DNA of 64,000 nucleotides from Silvanigrella paludirubra. Its GTDB lineage: Bacteria; Bdellovibrionota_B; Oligoflexia; Silvanigrellales; Silvanigrellaceae. Under the pieces are notes generated by a model, which worked only from the letters and a program-made list of their open reading frames with translations, ran no database searches and was not told the origin of the DNA. The first letter of the stretch is position 1; each line of letters begins with the position of its first letter. The DNA is taken from contig NZ_WFLM01000001.1 of assembly GCF_009208775.1 (NCBI RefSeq), positions 847,325 to 911,324 of the forward strand. The letters run 5' to 3'. Of this stretch, positions 34,547-44,221 are shown piece by piece. The position numbers were made by a program, and so were the translations under genes.

Positions 34547-35089
34547 ATGACAAAAAAGAAAATTTTAATAATTGAAGACAACGAGGATTTTCGTTCATCA
34601 TTAGCGCTTGAATTTGAAGATAAAGGTTTTGAAGTTATTCCAATTGAATCAATGAACCAAATACCAAAAACAAATATAGACTATGCTATCGTTGATTTAA
34701 GATTAAAAAATGATAATGGCATAAAATGCGTTGAATTAATTCAACAAATATCTCCTTTTTGTAGGATTGTTATGCTAACTGGATATCCGAGTTTAGCTAC
34801 TGCTGTTAAAGCAATTAAAAAAGGCGCTATCAATTATCTTGCAAAGCCTGCTAATATGCAGCAATTAGAAAAAGCATTATTTGAAGAAGAGTTTATTGAA
34901 ACAGAAAATAAAAAAAATACTAATGCCACATTTATACCTGTAGCACCAAGTCTTGCTAGGCATGAAAGAGAGTATATTGAATATATTTTATCTGAATGTA
35001 ATGGTAATATTACTTCCGCAGCAAAAAGACTTGGACTTCATAGACAAAGTTTACAAAGAAAATTAAAAAAATATCCACCAAAAAGTTAA
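34547..35089 (+). CDS. regA: RegA/PrrA-type response regulator
   Basis: 180 residues from ATG 34547, one base after the regB stop, with GAGGGAG upstream; an in-frame ATG at 34505 inside regB lacks one. The receiver has phospho-acceptor Asp50 (IVDLRLK), Thr78 and Lys100, the usual switch residues. The DNA-binding C-terminus is a Fis-type helix-turn-helix reading RLGLHRQSLQRKLKKYPP, the near-invariant RegA/PrrA end. RegA activates or represses respiration and carbon or nitrogen genes under oxygen limitation in other bacteria. Its targets here are unknown. Confidence 0.9.
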   Translation: MTKKKILIIEDNEDFRSSLALEFEDKGFEVIPIESMNQIPKTNIDYAIVDLRLKNDNGIKCVELIQQISPFCRIVMLTGYPSLATAVKAIKKGAINYLAKPANMQQLEKALFEEEFIETENKKNTNATFIPVAPSLARHEREYIEYILSECNGNITSAAKRLGLHRQSLQRKLKKYPPKS

Positions 35090-35096
35090 AATTCTA

Positions 35097-35558
35097 TTAT
35101 AACGAATTAAGACATGAATATAATTTTAATTTAATTTTATGAAATTGATCTATATTAGCTAACACAAGGATACTTTTTAGATTATTTTGATCATCAAAAT
35201 AAGAATATTCTTTAAGTTTATTATTTTTTCTTTCATTAAATGAAATTTCAAGCTCCTCTTTTTTGGGACTTAAAATATATTGTGAACATGAATGATAATC
35301 GTAGTAAATAATACCATTTATAATTATTTTACAATTTTTTTTATCAAAATATTTAGATTTCATTAAAAAATTATTATACTCTTGATTTGATTCTACAAAA
35401 AAATTATTGCAGTATACAGAAGTAGATAAAATGAAGTCTTTATTTTCTTTTACTCTAATTTCATTTTGAAAAGAAATATTTTGTTTTATAGAAGCATGAC
35501 ATAATCCTGCATAAAATAATATAATTGTTAAAATAATCCTCATAAATAATATTTTCAT
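35097..35558 (-). CDS. Hypothetical secreted protein
   Basis: 153 residues with a signal peptide (hydrophobic run about 7-18, cleavage after LCHA). The mature protein has five cysteines (CNNFF, KKNCK, YHSCSQY, KLYSCLNSL), so disulfides in the periplasm are possible. No domain is recognised. It is convergent with regA, with 7 bp between, and very A/T-rich. Its 5' side faces 200 bp of AT-rich DNA with no evident gene. Confidence 0.5.
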   Translation of the reverse strand: MKILFMRIILTIILFYAGLCHASIKQNISFQNEIRVKENKDFILSTSVYCNNFFVESNQEYNNFLMKSKYFDKKNCKIIINGIIYYDYHSCSQYILSPKKEELEISFNERKNNKLKEYSYFDDQNNLKSILVLANIDQFHKIKLKLYSCLNSL

Positions 35559-35765
35559 AAATTTTCCAAAATTTTTAGCATATAAAACAAAAATTCATAT
35601 TATAGGTAAAATAATACTTTTATCCTCAACTTCTAAATAGAACTAAATTATTATAATGTCAAATTTATTCAAATTAGTAAAAAAAATGAATAAAAATAGG
35701 ATTAAAGAAACAAATTTAAACATATTTTTATTTAATTAAAATAAATTTATAATTTAAAAAATTTA

Positions 35766-37067
35766 TTAATCATATTGCTTATAAGGCTTAAATAAGCTAA
35801 ATAAGAGGGCGATTATAGATACAAAAATAATAAAATAAGCTGGAGAAATAGTGGAACCTGTTTTTTCGATTAAAGAAGTTACTATAAGTGGAGTTAATCC
35901 ACCAAAAATTGCAAAAGCTAAATTATAACTAAACGAAGCCCCTGAATATCTAATTTTGGCTGGAAATGATTGGATAAGCAAATACATAGAGGAAGCTGTA
36001 GCAGCTGAAGTAGCAATGCTTGCTAATAAATAACATAAATAAATGGATAAAAAGTTATTTTGAGAAAAATTTAAAAAGACAGGATAAGAAAACAAAATAA
36101 ATAAGATACAAGAAAAATTTAATACTTTTTTGGGACCAATTTTATCGCATACAATTCCAAAACAGAGAGTTAAAATAGAATATAATAATACCGCTATAGA
36201 ATTTATTCTTAAAATATCTTCAGATTGAAAGAAATAATATGTTTTTAAATAATTAGGTAAATACAATAAAAATAAAGAAACAGCAACAGCAACAACCCAT
36301 AGACCTGTTGTTGTTTGTATAATAGTTAATTTATGTGACTGAAATACTTCTTTTAATGGTATTTTTACAACTTCATTTTTCATTTTTTTAAAAACAGGGG
36401 TTTCATTTAAAAACCCTCTTAAGTAAACAGCAATAAGTCCTAAAACCCCACCTATTAAAAAGGGAATTCTCCATCCCCAAGAATTTAATGATTCTTCATG
36501 CATAAATTTTGTAAGAATAAAACCAACAAATGATCCTAAAAACGTTCCAAATGTAACTCCACAGAAAAGTGCCCCACAAGAAAGTCCTCTGTTTGATTTT
36601 TGCGCATGTTCATAAATAAAAGTTAAAGAACAAGGTATTTCTCCACCTATAGCAAGTCCTTGTATAAATCGACATAAAACAAGTAAAATAGGAGCAAATA
36701 TACCAATTTGAGAATATGTTGGAAGACAACCTATTATAAAGGTAGGTAATGCCATTAAAAAAACCGTTAATGCAAAGGAGTTTTTCCTTCCTTTTTTATC
36801 ACCAAAATGACTAAAAACAATGCCCCCTAATAATCGAGCAAAATATCCACTAGCAAAAACAGAATAGGATAAAATTAAACCCGTTACTGGAGAATTCGTT
36901 TGGAAAAATAGATTTGACATAATGGAAGCAAAATATATGTAAACGACAAAGTCGTAAAATTCTAACGATCCTCCAATTGCAGATAATGAAAATATTTTAA
37001 TTTCTTGCCGAGTTAATTTTTTATTTTCTGCTTGAATATTTTCTTCTGCTTTAAGTGGTAGGCTCAA
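35766..37067 (-). CDS. MFS transporter, metabolite:H+ symporter (MHS) type
   Basis: 433 residues, twelve membrane helices. The MHS signatures are GGSLEFYDFVVYIYFA at helix 1 and FSHFGDKKGRKNSFA between helices 2 and 3. The loop GGEIPCSLTFIYEHAQKSNRG precedes helix 5, as in ProP/KgtP. These carry compatible solutes or dicarboxylates with protons. The substrate cannot be told from sequence. It is followed (76 bp) by the helicase on the same strand, going away from it, so it would be last in any shared transcript. Confidence 0.9.
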   Translation of the reverse strand: MSLPLKAEENIQAENKKLTRQEIKIFSLSAIGGSLEFYDFVVYIYFASIMSNLFFQTNSPVTGLILSYSVFASGYFARLLGGIVFSHFGDKKGRKNSFALTVFLMALPTFIIGCLPTYSQIGIFAPILLVLCRFIQGLAIGGEIPCSLTFIYEHAQKSNRGLSCGALFCGVTFGTFLGSFVGFILTKFMHEESLNSWGWRIPFLIGGVLGLIAVYLRGFLNETPVFKKMKNEVVKIPLKEVFQSHKLTIIQTTTGLWVVAVAVSLFLLYLPNYLKTYYFFQSEDILRINSIAVLLYSILTLCFGIVCDKIGPKKVLNFSCILFILFSYPVFLNFSQNNFLSIYLCYLLASIATSAATASSMYLLIQSFPAKIRYSGASFSYNLAFAIFGGLTPLIVTSLIEKTGSTISPAYFIIFVSIIALLFSLFKPYKQYD

Positions 37068-37143
37068 TGTAAATTCACTCCAAAATAAAAGTTAATTCAT
37101 TTCAGAGTGAAAATATCATTAAGAAAAAAAGGAGACAAGTTGA

Positions 37144-39990
37144 TTAAATATTATTTACTATTTCTTCAAGGCTACCAGGGGTATTTTCAAATTCATCTGC
37201 TTCTTCAACCAACATTCTATTTCTTGCATCTAATGGTTCTCTTAAAAGAATTCTTTGCAAACGTTTAGCTTCCGAAGCGATAGCTGGGTCAAAATCGACA
37301 AGTCGTCCACAGCTTTGTAAAAAGGTAGAAAATCGAAATAAAACATTCATGCAATCACCTGCTGAAAAATATTTAGAAGAATGTTCTTCAACAAGATCAT
37401 CCCAAGATGTTTTTGGATTTAACCATTGTTTAATTATAGAAGCAGCACCCAAATTGAATTCCCTAAATACAATTATATTTTCTTGAACATCTTCCCATTT
37501 TTTAGGCTTAATTTCATCATATAACTCTGGAAATAAATTATTTGGGTAGTATTTTTCTATTAAAGTAGGAATATTTAAATCGTTTAAAAATTCCATGTCC
37601 GCATAGGTACTTGGAATTTCTTTAAAATGAGCAGCTCCAAAAGCAGACATTGCTTGCAAATAATCAATAAAGGTATCTTTATTTAAATGCCCTTGAGCCA
37701 ACCAATTTGCAATAATAAGGCCTCCAGCCTGAGGAAAATGTCTCGCTAAATTTCCCATTTGTGAAGGCACAGAGCCATCGAGGGCGCCTACTTCTTGCAA
37801 ATGATTTATAATTTGATTTAGCATACTATGACTTGCTGTTTGCATCATAGAATGACATGACGATTTTGCTGGACAATGATTACATGCAATTCCAGAACGT
37901 TTTTTACCCTTTTGAAATTGTTTATATGTATTAGGTATATCTTGACATGCAATGCTATCAATTCCCATCTTTTGATATAAGGTAGCAGATAAAAGATCAT
38001 GATCAGCAACAAAAACTTGAGAAGAATCACGAGATCTCATAAAAAATGATTTTTGATAAAACATAGATAAATAAGCAATACTTTGGTGTTGCCCTAAAAT
38101 TCCAATTACGGTTGTAGGATCAAACTTTAAAGAACTTTTACATGGCTCTCTGTCTTTTGGTTTTTGAGAAGCATAACGTCCTGCATTTAGCCACAAAGAA
38201 AAACCTTGTTTATCATGACCACGTCTTCCAGCTCTGCCAAGCATTTGCATAATTTCTGTATTTGAATAAATGGTTTCTCCACCTTCACTGGGTCTGGATT
38301 CATCGGAAACAAATGCACTTCTTACAGCAAAATTTACGCCTAAACTGATTCCCATAGTTCCACAACAAACTCTTAATAACCCCTCTTTTAGCAGCGTTTC
38401 TATCGCAACTCTACCTGGTGGAATCATCCCACTATGGTGATAAGCAATGCCATAACGGGATACCAATTTTTGTAATTCAGGTGGAACATATTCATACCCA
38501 GAAAGAGTTTTTAATCTTTCTCTTAATTTTTCAGCATCAGGACCTTCAAAATCTTTTTTAAAGTTTTTAGCAAAACTTAAAGCAATGCCTTCTACATCAC
38601 CTCTTCTTCCTGCATAAATTACAATAGGGCCCATATTTAATTCAAGTGCAGTTGAAATAGGCTGAATAAAAGAATTATAGACATCTTTTCCACGAAAACG
38701 TCTATTTTCTTTTCTTTGAATACGACCAATTTTAGCTAATTGAACTTCTTCATCTGGCTTTAATTTTAAATCTTCGGCAAAAATCCAGCCAAATTTTGTA
38801 TAAACCATATGAACTAAAGGAACAGGTCTTTTTGTTACTTTAACAACAACTGTTTCTTTGCCTGTTAAACTTTTAATCCAAGAAGCAAACTCTTCACTAT
38901 TGGGAACACTTGCAGATAACAAAACAAGTTGACTATCTTTAGGAGTTAATATCAAAGATTCTTCCCAGGCACTACCACGACTCTCGTCTTGCAAAAAATG
39001 ATATTCATCATAAACAACAACACGGCGGCTCATATTGGGTTCAATACCTAAAAGGCTGTTACGATAGGTTTCTAAAGTAGCAAGCATAATAGGAGCATTT
39101 AAATTTTCTTTAAAATCTCCCGTATTAATACCAACAGCCTCTCTTCCGTATTTTTCGCTAAATTCACGATATTTATCGTTACTTAAGCTTTTTACAGGGC
39201 TTGTATAAATAAGCTTCCCGCCTTCTTTCATTCTATATTCAAGCAAGGCTTCTATAACACGTGTTTTTCCTGCTGAAGTAGGCGCATCTACAATAACATG
39301 TTTCCCAGCAAGCAAAGCTTGTAATGCGTTGTATTGCCATTCATCTAACAACAATCCACCCGGAGTTTTTAAATGACTTATTTCTTGATCTATTTTTGCT
39401 TCTTGATTGGCAATAATCGTTTTATTTTGCTTCGTTAAGCTTTCTTTGTATTTTGCTAATGCAAAACCCCTTGAAGGAATTTCTTTTGGTTTTTCAAATA
39501 TTTTAGGATTAGAAACTTCTTCTTTTGGAAGTTCAATTGCTTCTTTTTTGCCACGTAAATAAGATTTTGTCGGCTGAAATTTAGGTGAACTAAAAGAACT
39601 CGCACTGCTGTTTTTAAGTTTTGAATTATTTTCACCATGATGAGTTGTTGCCACACCTAAATCAATTGCACTTACAGTTCCATTTACAAGTGAATTTATT
39701 TTTTTTCTAGCTTCATTTGCTAGTTTTTGAAGCGTTTCTGCACCAATTTTTTGTTCTAAAAAGTTGTCAAATGCAATATGATTTTCTTTTGGAGATTTAT
39801 TCTCACCATTGTTTTTACGAAATTTATTTTGAGGGTGAAATCGATTTGATGAAGAGGAATTATTATCTCTATTTTTCTTTTGATTTCCTTGAAAGGATTT
39901 TTCTTTAGAGCCGCGAATTGGTTTTTTACCTTCTTTAACATTATTTATATTTTCCATACGCTCCTTAAAAGAATGATTTTTTTTTTGCAA
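37144..39990 (-). CDS. SKI2-like DEYH-box RNA helicase
   Basis: 948 residues from TTG 39990, five bases after GGAGG at 39996-40000. Other readings are the TTG at 40002, or ATG at 39957. The first 220 residues are low-complexity and basic (Lys/Asn/Ser). The core has Walker A APTSAGKTR, Walker B DEYH (SKI2 type), SAT-equivalent LLSASVP, and QMLGRAGRRG in motif VI. A cysteine cluster CNHCPAKSSC appears late (about 690). SKI2-like helicases unwind RNA for decay; this bacterial branch is uncharacterised. The 10-A run right after the start is noted separately. Confidence 0.87.
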   Translation of the reverse strand: MQKKNHSFKERMENINNVKEGKKPIRGSKEKSFQGNQKKNRDNNSSSSNRFHPQNKFRKNNGENKSPKENHIAFDNFLEQKIGAETLQKLANEARKKINSLVNGTVSAIDLGVATTHHGENNSKLKNSSASSFSSPKFQPTKSYLRGKKEAIELPKEEVSNPKIFEKPKEIPSRGFALAKYKESLTKQNKTIIANQEAKIDQEISHLKTPGGLLLDEWQYNALQALLAGKHVIVDAPTSAGKTRVIEALLEYRMKEGGKLIYTSPVKSLSNDKYREFSEKYGREAVGINTGDFKENLNAPIMLATLETYRNSLLGIEPNMSRRVVVYDEYHFLQDESRGSAWEESLILTPKDSQLVLLSASVPNSEEFASWIKSLTGKETVVVKVTKRPVPLVHMVYTKFGWIFAEDLKLKPDEEVQLAKIGRIQRKENRRFRGKDVYNSFIQPISTALELNMGPIVIYAGRRGDVEGIALSFAKNFKKDFEGPDAEKLRERLKTLSGYEYVPPELQKLVSRYGIAYHHSGMIPPGRVAIETLLKEGLLRVCCGTMGISLGVNFAVRSAFVSDESRPSEGGETIYSNTEIMQMLGRAGRRGHDKQGFSLWLNAGRYASQKPKDREPCKSSLKFDPTTVIGILGQHQSIAYLSMFYQKSFFMRSRDSSQVFVADHDLLSATLYQKMGIDSIACQDIPNTYKQFQKGKKRSGIACNHCPAKSSCHSMMQTASHSMLNQIINHLQEVGALDGSVPSQMGNLARHFPQAGGLIIANWLAQGHLNKDTFIDYLQAMSAFGAAHFKEIPSTYADMEFLNDLNIPTLIEKYYPNNLFPELYDEIKPKKWEDVQENIIVFREFNLGAASIIKQWLNPKTSWDDLVEEHSSKYFSAGDCMNVLFRFSTFLQSCGRLVDFDPAIASEAKRLQRILLREPLDARNRMLVEEADEFENTPGSLEEIVNNI

Positions 39991-40208
39991 AATTTCCTCC
40001 AAAACACAATACCTGTATACCAGAATACCGATTCTTGCCCTAAATTCGTCAGTGGGTGAATATACCGTGAATGATATAAGATATCTAGTCTTATAATATC
40101 ATAAGAATTATTAAAAAAATTAGGATAACAATTATTTTTTATCTATTGAAATAGGAATGATAATTTGCGATCAGAAAAAAATTGATTTTATGTCGATATT
40201 AAATTGTA

Positions 40209-40245
40209 AAAAAGGATTTAAATGAAATTCAAATAAATCCTTTTT
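40209..40245 (-). terminator. Terminator of the beta-barrel gene
   Basis: A perfect 12-bp stem, AAAAAGGATTTA (40209-40220) with TAAATCCTTTTT (40234-40245), closes a 13-base loop. Read on the minus strand it is followed by a T-run. It lies 10 bp after the stop of the beta-barrel gene. Confidence 0.8.
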
Positions 40246-40254
40246 ATAATTTTT

Positions 40255-40953
40255 TTAGAGACTGTATGAAGCTGTCAAATTAGCAGAAACTTCATTAAGT
40301 GACCAATTAGAAGAATCACTGCTAGTAACTATACCGTTTGCTTTTTCTTTTCTATCATTCTTATAAGAATGTCTATTATATGTTAGGCCAGCACCAATGC
40401 TAAAGTTTTGCGCTACTTCATAAGTACCAATTACACTAGCACCATAAATAAAATGATTTTTTATAGTTGAATCAATTGCGTAGTTAATATTAGTATTTTG
40501 ACTCACTTTAAAATCTAGATCACTATAAACACCATATCCAAAATTTCCTAAAGTAAAAATAGCGAATTTTTCCGATGGTTTAAATTTAAAACCCGCATTA
40601 GCCATTAATGCTAAAGTTGAAAAAGTACCTTCTATTTTTATAATATTAACTTTATCATTTTCCCCTGTTAAACGAGAATAATTAATCCCACCTCCTACAA
40701 CAGGAGATCCAATGCTGGTTTCAAAAAGTGAGTATAAAGCGGATGCATTCACATTAAAACCAGACATACTGGAGTCTTTAATATTAGCTTTATTATTATC
40801 GCGATTCATTCCTGAATAATTTGAAAAACCAACGCCACCAAGAATGTCTAAATTTAGTTTAGAAGAAGCAGTCTCTTTATTGCTTTCTTGAGCAAAAGCC
40901 ATTTGGGAAGCAACAAGAGAACTTATTAAATATACTGATTTTCTAATTAACAT
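40255..40953 (-). CDS. Outer-membrane beta-barrel protein, hypothetical
   Basis: 232 residues with a signal peptide cleaved after AFA (residue 21). The mature chain alternates strands such as LDILGGVGFSNYSG, SGFNVNASALYSLF, FAIFTLGNFGYGVY and FSIGAGLTYNRHSY, and ends with ANLTASYSL, the usual barrel terminus. It fits the OmpA-like or OmpW-like small barrel class. No peptidoglycan-binding domain is present. It is a single gene with its own terminator. Specific function unknown. Confidence 0.7.
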   Translation of the reverse strand: MLIRKSVYLISSLVASQMAFAQESNKETASSKLNLDILGGVGFSNYSGMNRDNNKANIKDSSMSGFNVNASALYSLFETSIGSPVVGGGINYSRLTGENDKVNIIKIEGTFSTLALMANAGFKFKPSEKFAIFTLGNFGYGVYSDLDFKVSQNTNINYAIDSTIKNHFIYGASVIGTYEVAQNFSIGAGLTYNRHSYKNDRKEKANGIVTSSDSSNWSLNEVSANLTASYSL

Positions 40954-41288
40954 TTATATCTCCTAAGATAATTTATAAAAAACCTCTCTAATGAATAAAG
41001 AAGTATTCATGAATTATAGGAATGCTTATTTAAATACAAATTTAGTTATGGCAATCTTTACTCTAGTTGATTTATTACTAGATAACCCCAAGAAAAAAAT
41101 AAATAAATATAAATAATATTATAAATGATTGATATAATATTTTTATTTTGTATTTAATAATTACATGATGTTAAAACAAAATAAAACAACTCATAAAATG
41201 TATTTAAGACAATTAATGAGTTGTTTGAAATAATTATTAGGAAATTTATATAGAAAAAAAATTAAAAATTTTAATCCTATTTTTTAAA
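40954..41288. other. 335-bp region between the beta-barrel gene and the thiolase
   Basis: No gene is seen. It holds the thiolase operon terminator (41184-41226) and, presumably, the promoter of the beta-barrel gene, for which I could not choose a -35/-10 pair. A strong ribosome site (AGGAG on the minus strand, about 40952-40960) precedes the barrel gene. The rest is A/T-rich. Confidence 0.4.
41184..41226 (-). terminator. Terminator of the leucine dehydrogenase-EVE-thiolase operon
   Basis: A perfect 11-bp stem, AAACAACTCAT (41184-41194) with ATGAGTTGTTT (41216-41226), has a 21-base loop. Read on the minus strand it is followed by TATTTTGTTTT. It lies 62 bp after the thiolase stop. Confidence 0.7.
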
Positions 41289-42464
41289 TCAAACCCTTTC
41301 AACAATAACAGCTATTCCCTCGCCACCACCAATGCATAAAGTAGCAAGTCCATATTTTTTCTTATTGTGAATTAAAGAATGAACAAGTGTTGTTAAAATT
41401 CGTGCTCCGCTTGCTCCTATCGGGTGCCCAATTGCGCACGCTCCACCATTCACATTTACTTTTGAATGCGGAATTTCTAGTTTTTTCATGGCAGCCATTG
41501 TAACTAATGCAAAAGCTTCATTAATTTCAAATAAGTCTATTTGTTGTGAAGTTAAATTTGCTTTTTGTAAAGCACGTTGCATAGCCGTAACAGGAGCCGT
41601 TGTAAACCATTTTGGATCTTGAGCATGTCCAGCCCAACTTACAATTTTAGCTAACGGTTTTAAATTATATTTTTTTATAGCTTCTTCAGAAGCTAATAAT
41701 AAAGCGGCTGCGCCATCATTAATTTTTGATGCATTTGCAGCTGTGACAGTTCCATCTTTATCAAATGCAGGTTTTAAATTTCCCATTTTTTCAAGATCAG
41801 CAGCCATAGGTTCTTCATCTAGTTCTATCTGCGTTGTAACCTTAGAGTTTGTTACTGTAACTGGAGCAATTTCATTTTTAAAAAGACCCATATCTATAGC
41901 TTTTCTTGCTCTTAAATAACTTTCTTTTGCAAATGCATCCTGTTCTTCTCTAGAAAAGTGATATTCTTTTGCACATAACTCTGCGCAGCTTCCCATATGC
42001 AAATTATTATAAGGATCCCATAAACCATCTATTATCATAGAATCTATGATCTCTTTATTTCCCATCCGCATTCCTTCTCTTGCTTGCGGCATAAGATAAG
42101 GAGCGTTTGTCATACTTTCTTGACCACCAGCAATTACTAAATGAGAATCTTGAACCATAATAGATTGAGCACCTAAAATGACAGACTTTAAACCGCTACC
42201 ACAGACTTTTCCAATGGTTAATGCTTGAACACTCTCAGGCAATCCAGCATAAATTGCTGCTTGTCTAGCAGGAGCTTGTCCTACTCCCGCAGTTAAAACT
42301 TCACCCATAATAATTTCATCAATATGAGTGCTACTTACTCCACTTGCTTCCACAACTGCTTTTACGGCAGTTGCTCCTAACTTTGAAGCAGATAGACTTT
42401 TAAATACCCCTTGAAATCGCCCCACAGGAGTTCTTTTTGCAGCAACAATATAAACACTATTCAT
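41289..42464 (-). CDS. Acetyl-CoA C-acyltransferase (thiolase)
   Basis: 391 residues, full length for a thiolase. The acyl-binding cysteine is Cys88 in GKVCGSGLKS. The second half has GGACAIGHPIGASGAR (His) and the final LCIGGGEG (Cys). It joins or cleaves acetyl-CoA units, as in ketone, acetoacetyl-CoA or branched-chain degradation. It follows the EVE gene by 11 bp and leucine dehydrogenase beyond, so it may act at the end of leucine breakdown (leucine gives acetoacetate and acetyl-CoA). Which direction it runs is not visible. AAAGGA precedes the ATG. Confidence 0.93.
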   Translation of the reverse strand: MNSVYIVAAKRTPVGRFQGVFKSLSASKLGATAVKAVVEASGVSSTHIDEIIMGEVLTAGVGQAPARQAAIYAGLPESVQALTIGKVCGSGLKSVILGAQSIMVQDSHLVIAGGQESMTNAPYLMPQAREGMRMGNKEIIDSMIIDGLWDPYNNLHMGSCAELCAKEYHFSREEQDAFAKESYLRARKAIDMGLFKNEIAPVTVTNSKVTTQIELDEEPMAADLEKMGNLKPAFDKDGTVTAANASKINDGAAALLLASEEAIKKYNLKPLAKIVSWAGHAQDPKWFTTAPVTAMQRALQKANLTSQQIDLFEINEAFALVTMAAMKKLEIPHSKVNVNGGACAIGHPIGASGARILTTLVHSLIHNKKKYGLATLCIGGGEGIAVIVERV

Positions 42465-42475
42465 ATGATAATCCT

Positions 42476-42976
42476 TTATTTGTGAAATCGAGCCAATTGC
42501 AAAATAAAACTATATTCATTTAAAGAAACAGGCAAGATCGATAATCTTTGACCTTTCCTTAATAGAAGCATATTTTGAAGAGGTTCATGTTCACGCATTT
42601 CAGAAAGTGAAATAAATTTTGGAAATTTTTGTGGTTTGCCTACAGTAACAGCGTACCATCTTGGATTTTCTTTTGTTGCTTTGGGATCAAAATATTCCGA
42701 ATTGGGATCAAGCGCGGTGAAATCTGGCTTTGCCTCTTCAACAACTTCTGCAAGTCCAACAATTCCTGAAGGATTTGCATTGGAATGATAAAATAAAACT
42801 TTATCTCCTACCTTCATTTCTTTTTGCATAAAGTTTCGAGCCTGGTAGTTTCGAACGCCATCCCACTGTTCTTTTTGCCCCATTTTTTTTTCCAAATCAA
42901 AAAAAGAAAAAACATCGGGCTCGGATTTCATTAGCCAAATCCTGGAAGGCAAATAATCAATGAGAGGCTTTTGCAT
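42476..42976 (-). CDS. EVE-domain protein (thymocyte nuclear protein 1-like)
   Basis: 166 residues, a single EVE (PUA-like) domain. Motifs: IWLMKSEPDVFSFFDLEK, then QWDGVRNYQARNFMQKEMKVGDKVLFYHSNA, then IVGLAEV and ENPRWYAVTVGKP. EVE proteins bind modified bases in DNA or RNA. Bacterial copies are common single-domain proteins whose role is not settled. It lies between two metabolic genes, with gaps of 4 and 11 bp. Confidence 0.9.
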   Translation of the reverse strand: MQKPLIDYLPSRIWLMKSEPDVFSFFDLEKKMGQKEQWDGVRNYQARNFMQKEMKVGDKVLFYHSNANPSGIVGLAEVVEEAKPDFTALDPNSEYFDPKATKENPRWYAVTVGKPQKFPKFISLSEMREHEPLQNMLLLRKGQRLSILPVSLNEYSFILQLARFHK

Positions 42977-42980
42977 GATG

Positions 42981-44078
42981 TTACTTTTTCAACTTTCCTA
43001 TGGCTGAGGTTTCTAATTGAGACATCGATTTTAAATTAGAAACACTTTTAATTCTTTTTTCTGCAAAACGCTTTGAGGCATCTTGCGTCGTAATTCCTAA
43101 TTTATCAGCTTCAATAAAGATCGTTTCCAAGGTAGATGCAATACGTGCCACTTCCGATTCTACTTTTTCTAATTGATAGCCCGTAATTTCATTTGCTACA
43201 TTAATAAGCCCACCAGCATTGATTACAAAATCGGGTGCGTAAAGAATTTTTAAATCTTTTAACATTTTTGCATGTTTTTCTTCATCTTCTAATTGATTAT
43301 TTGCACATCCTGCAATGACTTTAGTTTTAAACATTTGTATGTTGCTTGTGTTTAAAGTAGCACCACGTGCACAGGGCGCATAGACATCTAAATCAAGAGA
43401 ATATAATTCTTTTTCAGAAACAATGGTTGCATTATAAAGGGAATGCATTTCTTTTAATTTTTTGTCATCAATGTCTGAAATATATAATTTTGCGCCTTTA
43501 TCATGAAGCATTTGGCAAAGATGTTTTCCAACGGCACCTACTCCCTGTATAGAAACTTTCAATCCATGAAAATCGGATCGTCCTAATCTATGACGAACTG
43601 CAGCTTGCATTCCATAAAATGTACCTTTTGCTGTCATAAAACTTGGATCACCACTACCACCTAATCCAGCAGATACACCTGTTACAAATTTGGTTTCTAA
43701 ACGGATATGATCCATGTTTGTTACGTTTGTATTCATATCTTCAGCTGTAATATATCTTCCACTTAAGGATTGAACAAAACGACCAAAAGAGCGAAACATT
43801 TGTTCTGTTTTTTGTTTTGGATCAGCAATAATAACCGCTTTTCCCCCACCCAAAGATAATCCAGCACAAGCGGCTTTATAAGTCATTCCTCTACTAAGTC
43901 TCAAAACATCTAGTAATGCATCTTCTTCATTTTCATAAGGTAAAAGTCGTGTTCCGCCCAAAGCTGGCCCCAATGTTGTGTCATGAATAGCAATAATGGC
44001 TTTAAGTCCTGAAGCAGGATCATTGCAAAAAACAATTTGTTCATGACCCATGGATTCAATTTGTGAAAATACTTTCAT
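42981..44078 (-). CDS. Leucine (branched-chain amino-acid) dehydrogenase
   Basis: 365 residues from ATG 44078, six bases after GAGGAG. An ATG ten codons upstream lacks a site. Glu/Leu/Phe/Val dehydrogenase family of the short, octameric type. Motifs are TTLGPALGGTRLLPY, Lys68 (GMTYKAACAG) and catalytic Lys80 (GGGKAVI), the same numbers as in the Bacillus enzyme. The NAD-binding domain has IQGVGAVGKHLC. It turns leucine, valine or isoleucine into the 2-oxo acid. First gene of an operon with EVE and thiolase. Phenylalanine dehydrogenase is an alternative within the family. Confidence 0.88.
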   Translation of the reverse strand: MKVFSQIESMGHEQIVFCNDPASGLKAIIAIHDTTLGPALGGTRLLPYENEEDALLDVLRLSRGMTYKAACAGLSLGGGKAVIIADPKQKTEQMFRSFGRFVQSLSGRYITAEDMNTNVTNMDHIRLETKFVTGVSAGLGGSGDPSFMTAKGTFYGMQAAVRHRLGRSDFHGLKVSIQGVGAVGKHLCQMLHDKGAKLYISDIDDKKLKEMHSLYNATIVSEKELYSLDLDVYAPCARGATLNTSNIQMFKTKVIAGCANNQLEDEEKHAKMLKDLKILYAPDFVINAGGLINVANEITGYQLEKVESEVARIASTLETIFIEADKLGITTQDASKRFAEKRIKSVSNLKSMSQLETSAIGKLKK

Positions 44079-44221
44079 TTTAAACTCCTCTAAATATGGA
44101 TAAAACAATCATGAAATAGGCACATAAATTTATAATGCCTCAAAAAAGAACATTTTTATTCAACAATCATTAGGTGCTTATTTACATTTAAATACTTACC
44201 AAAAGTGTAGAATATTACAAG

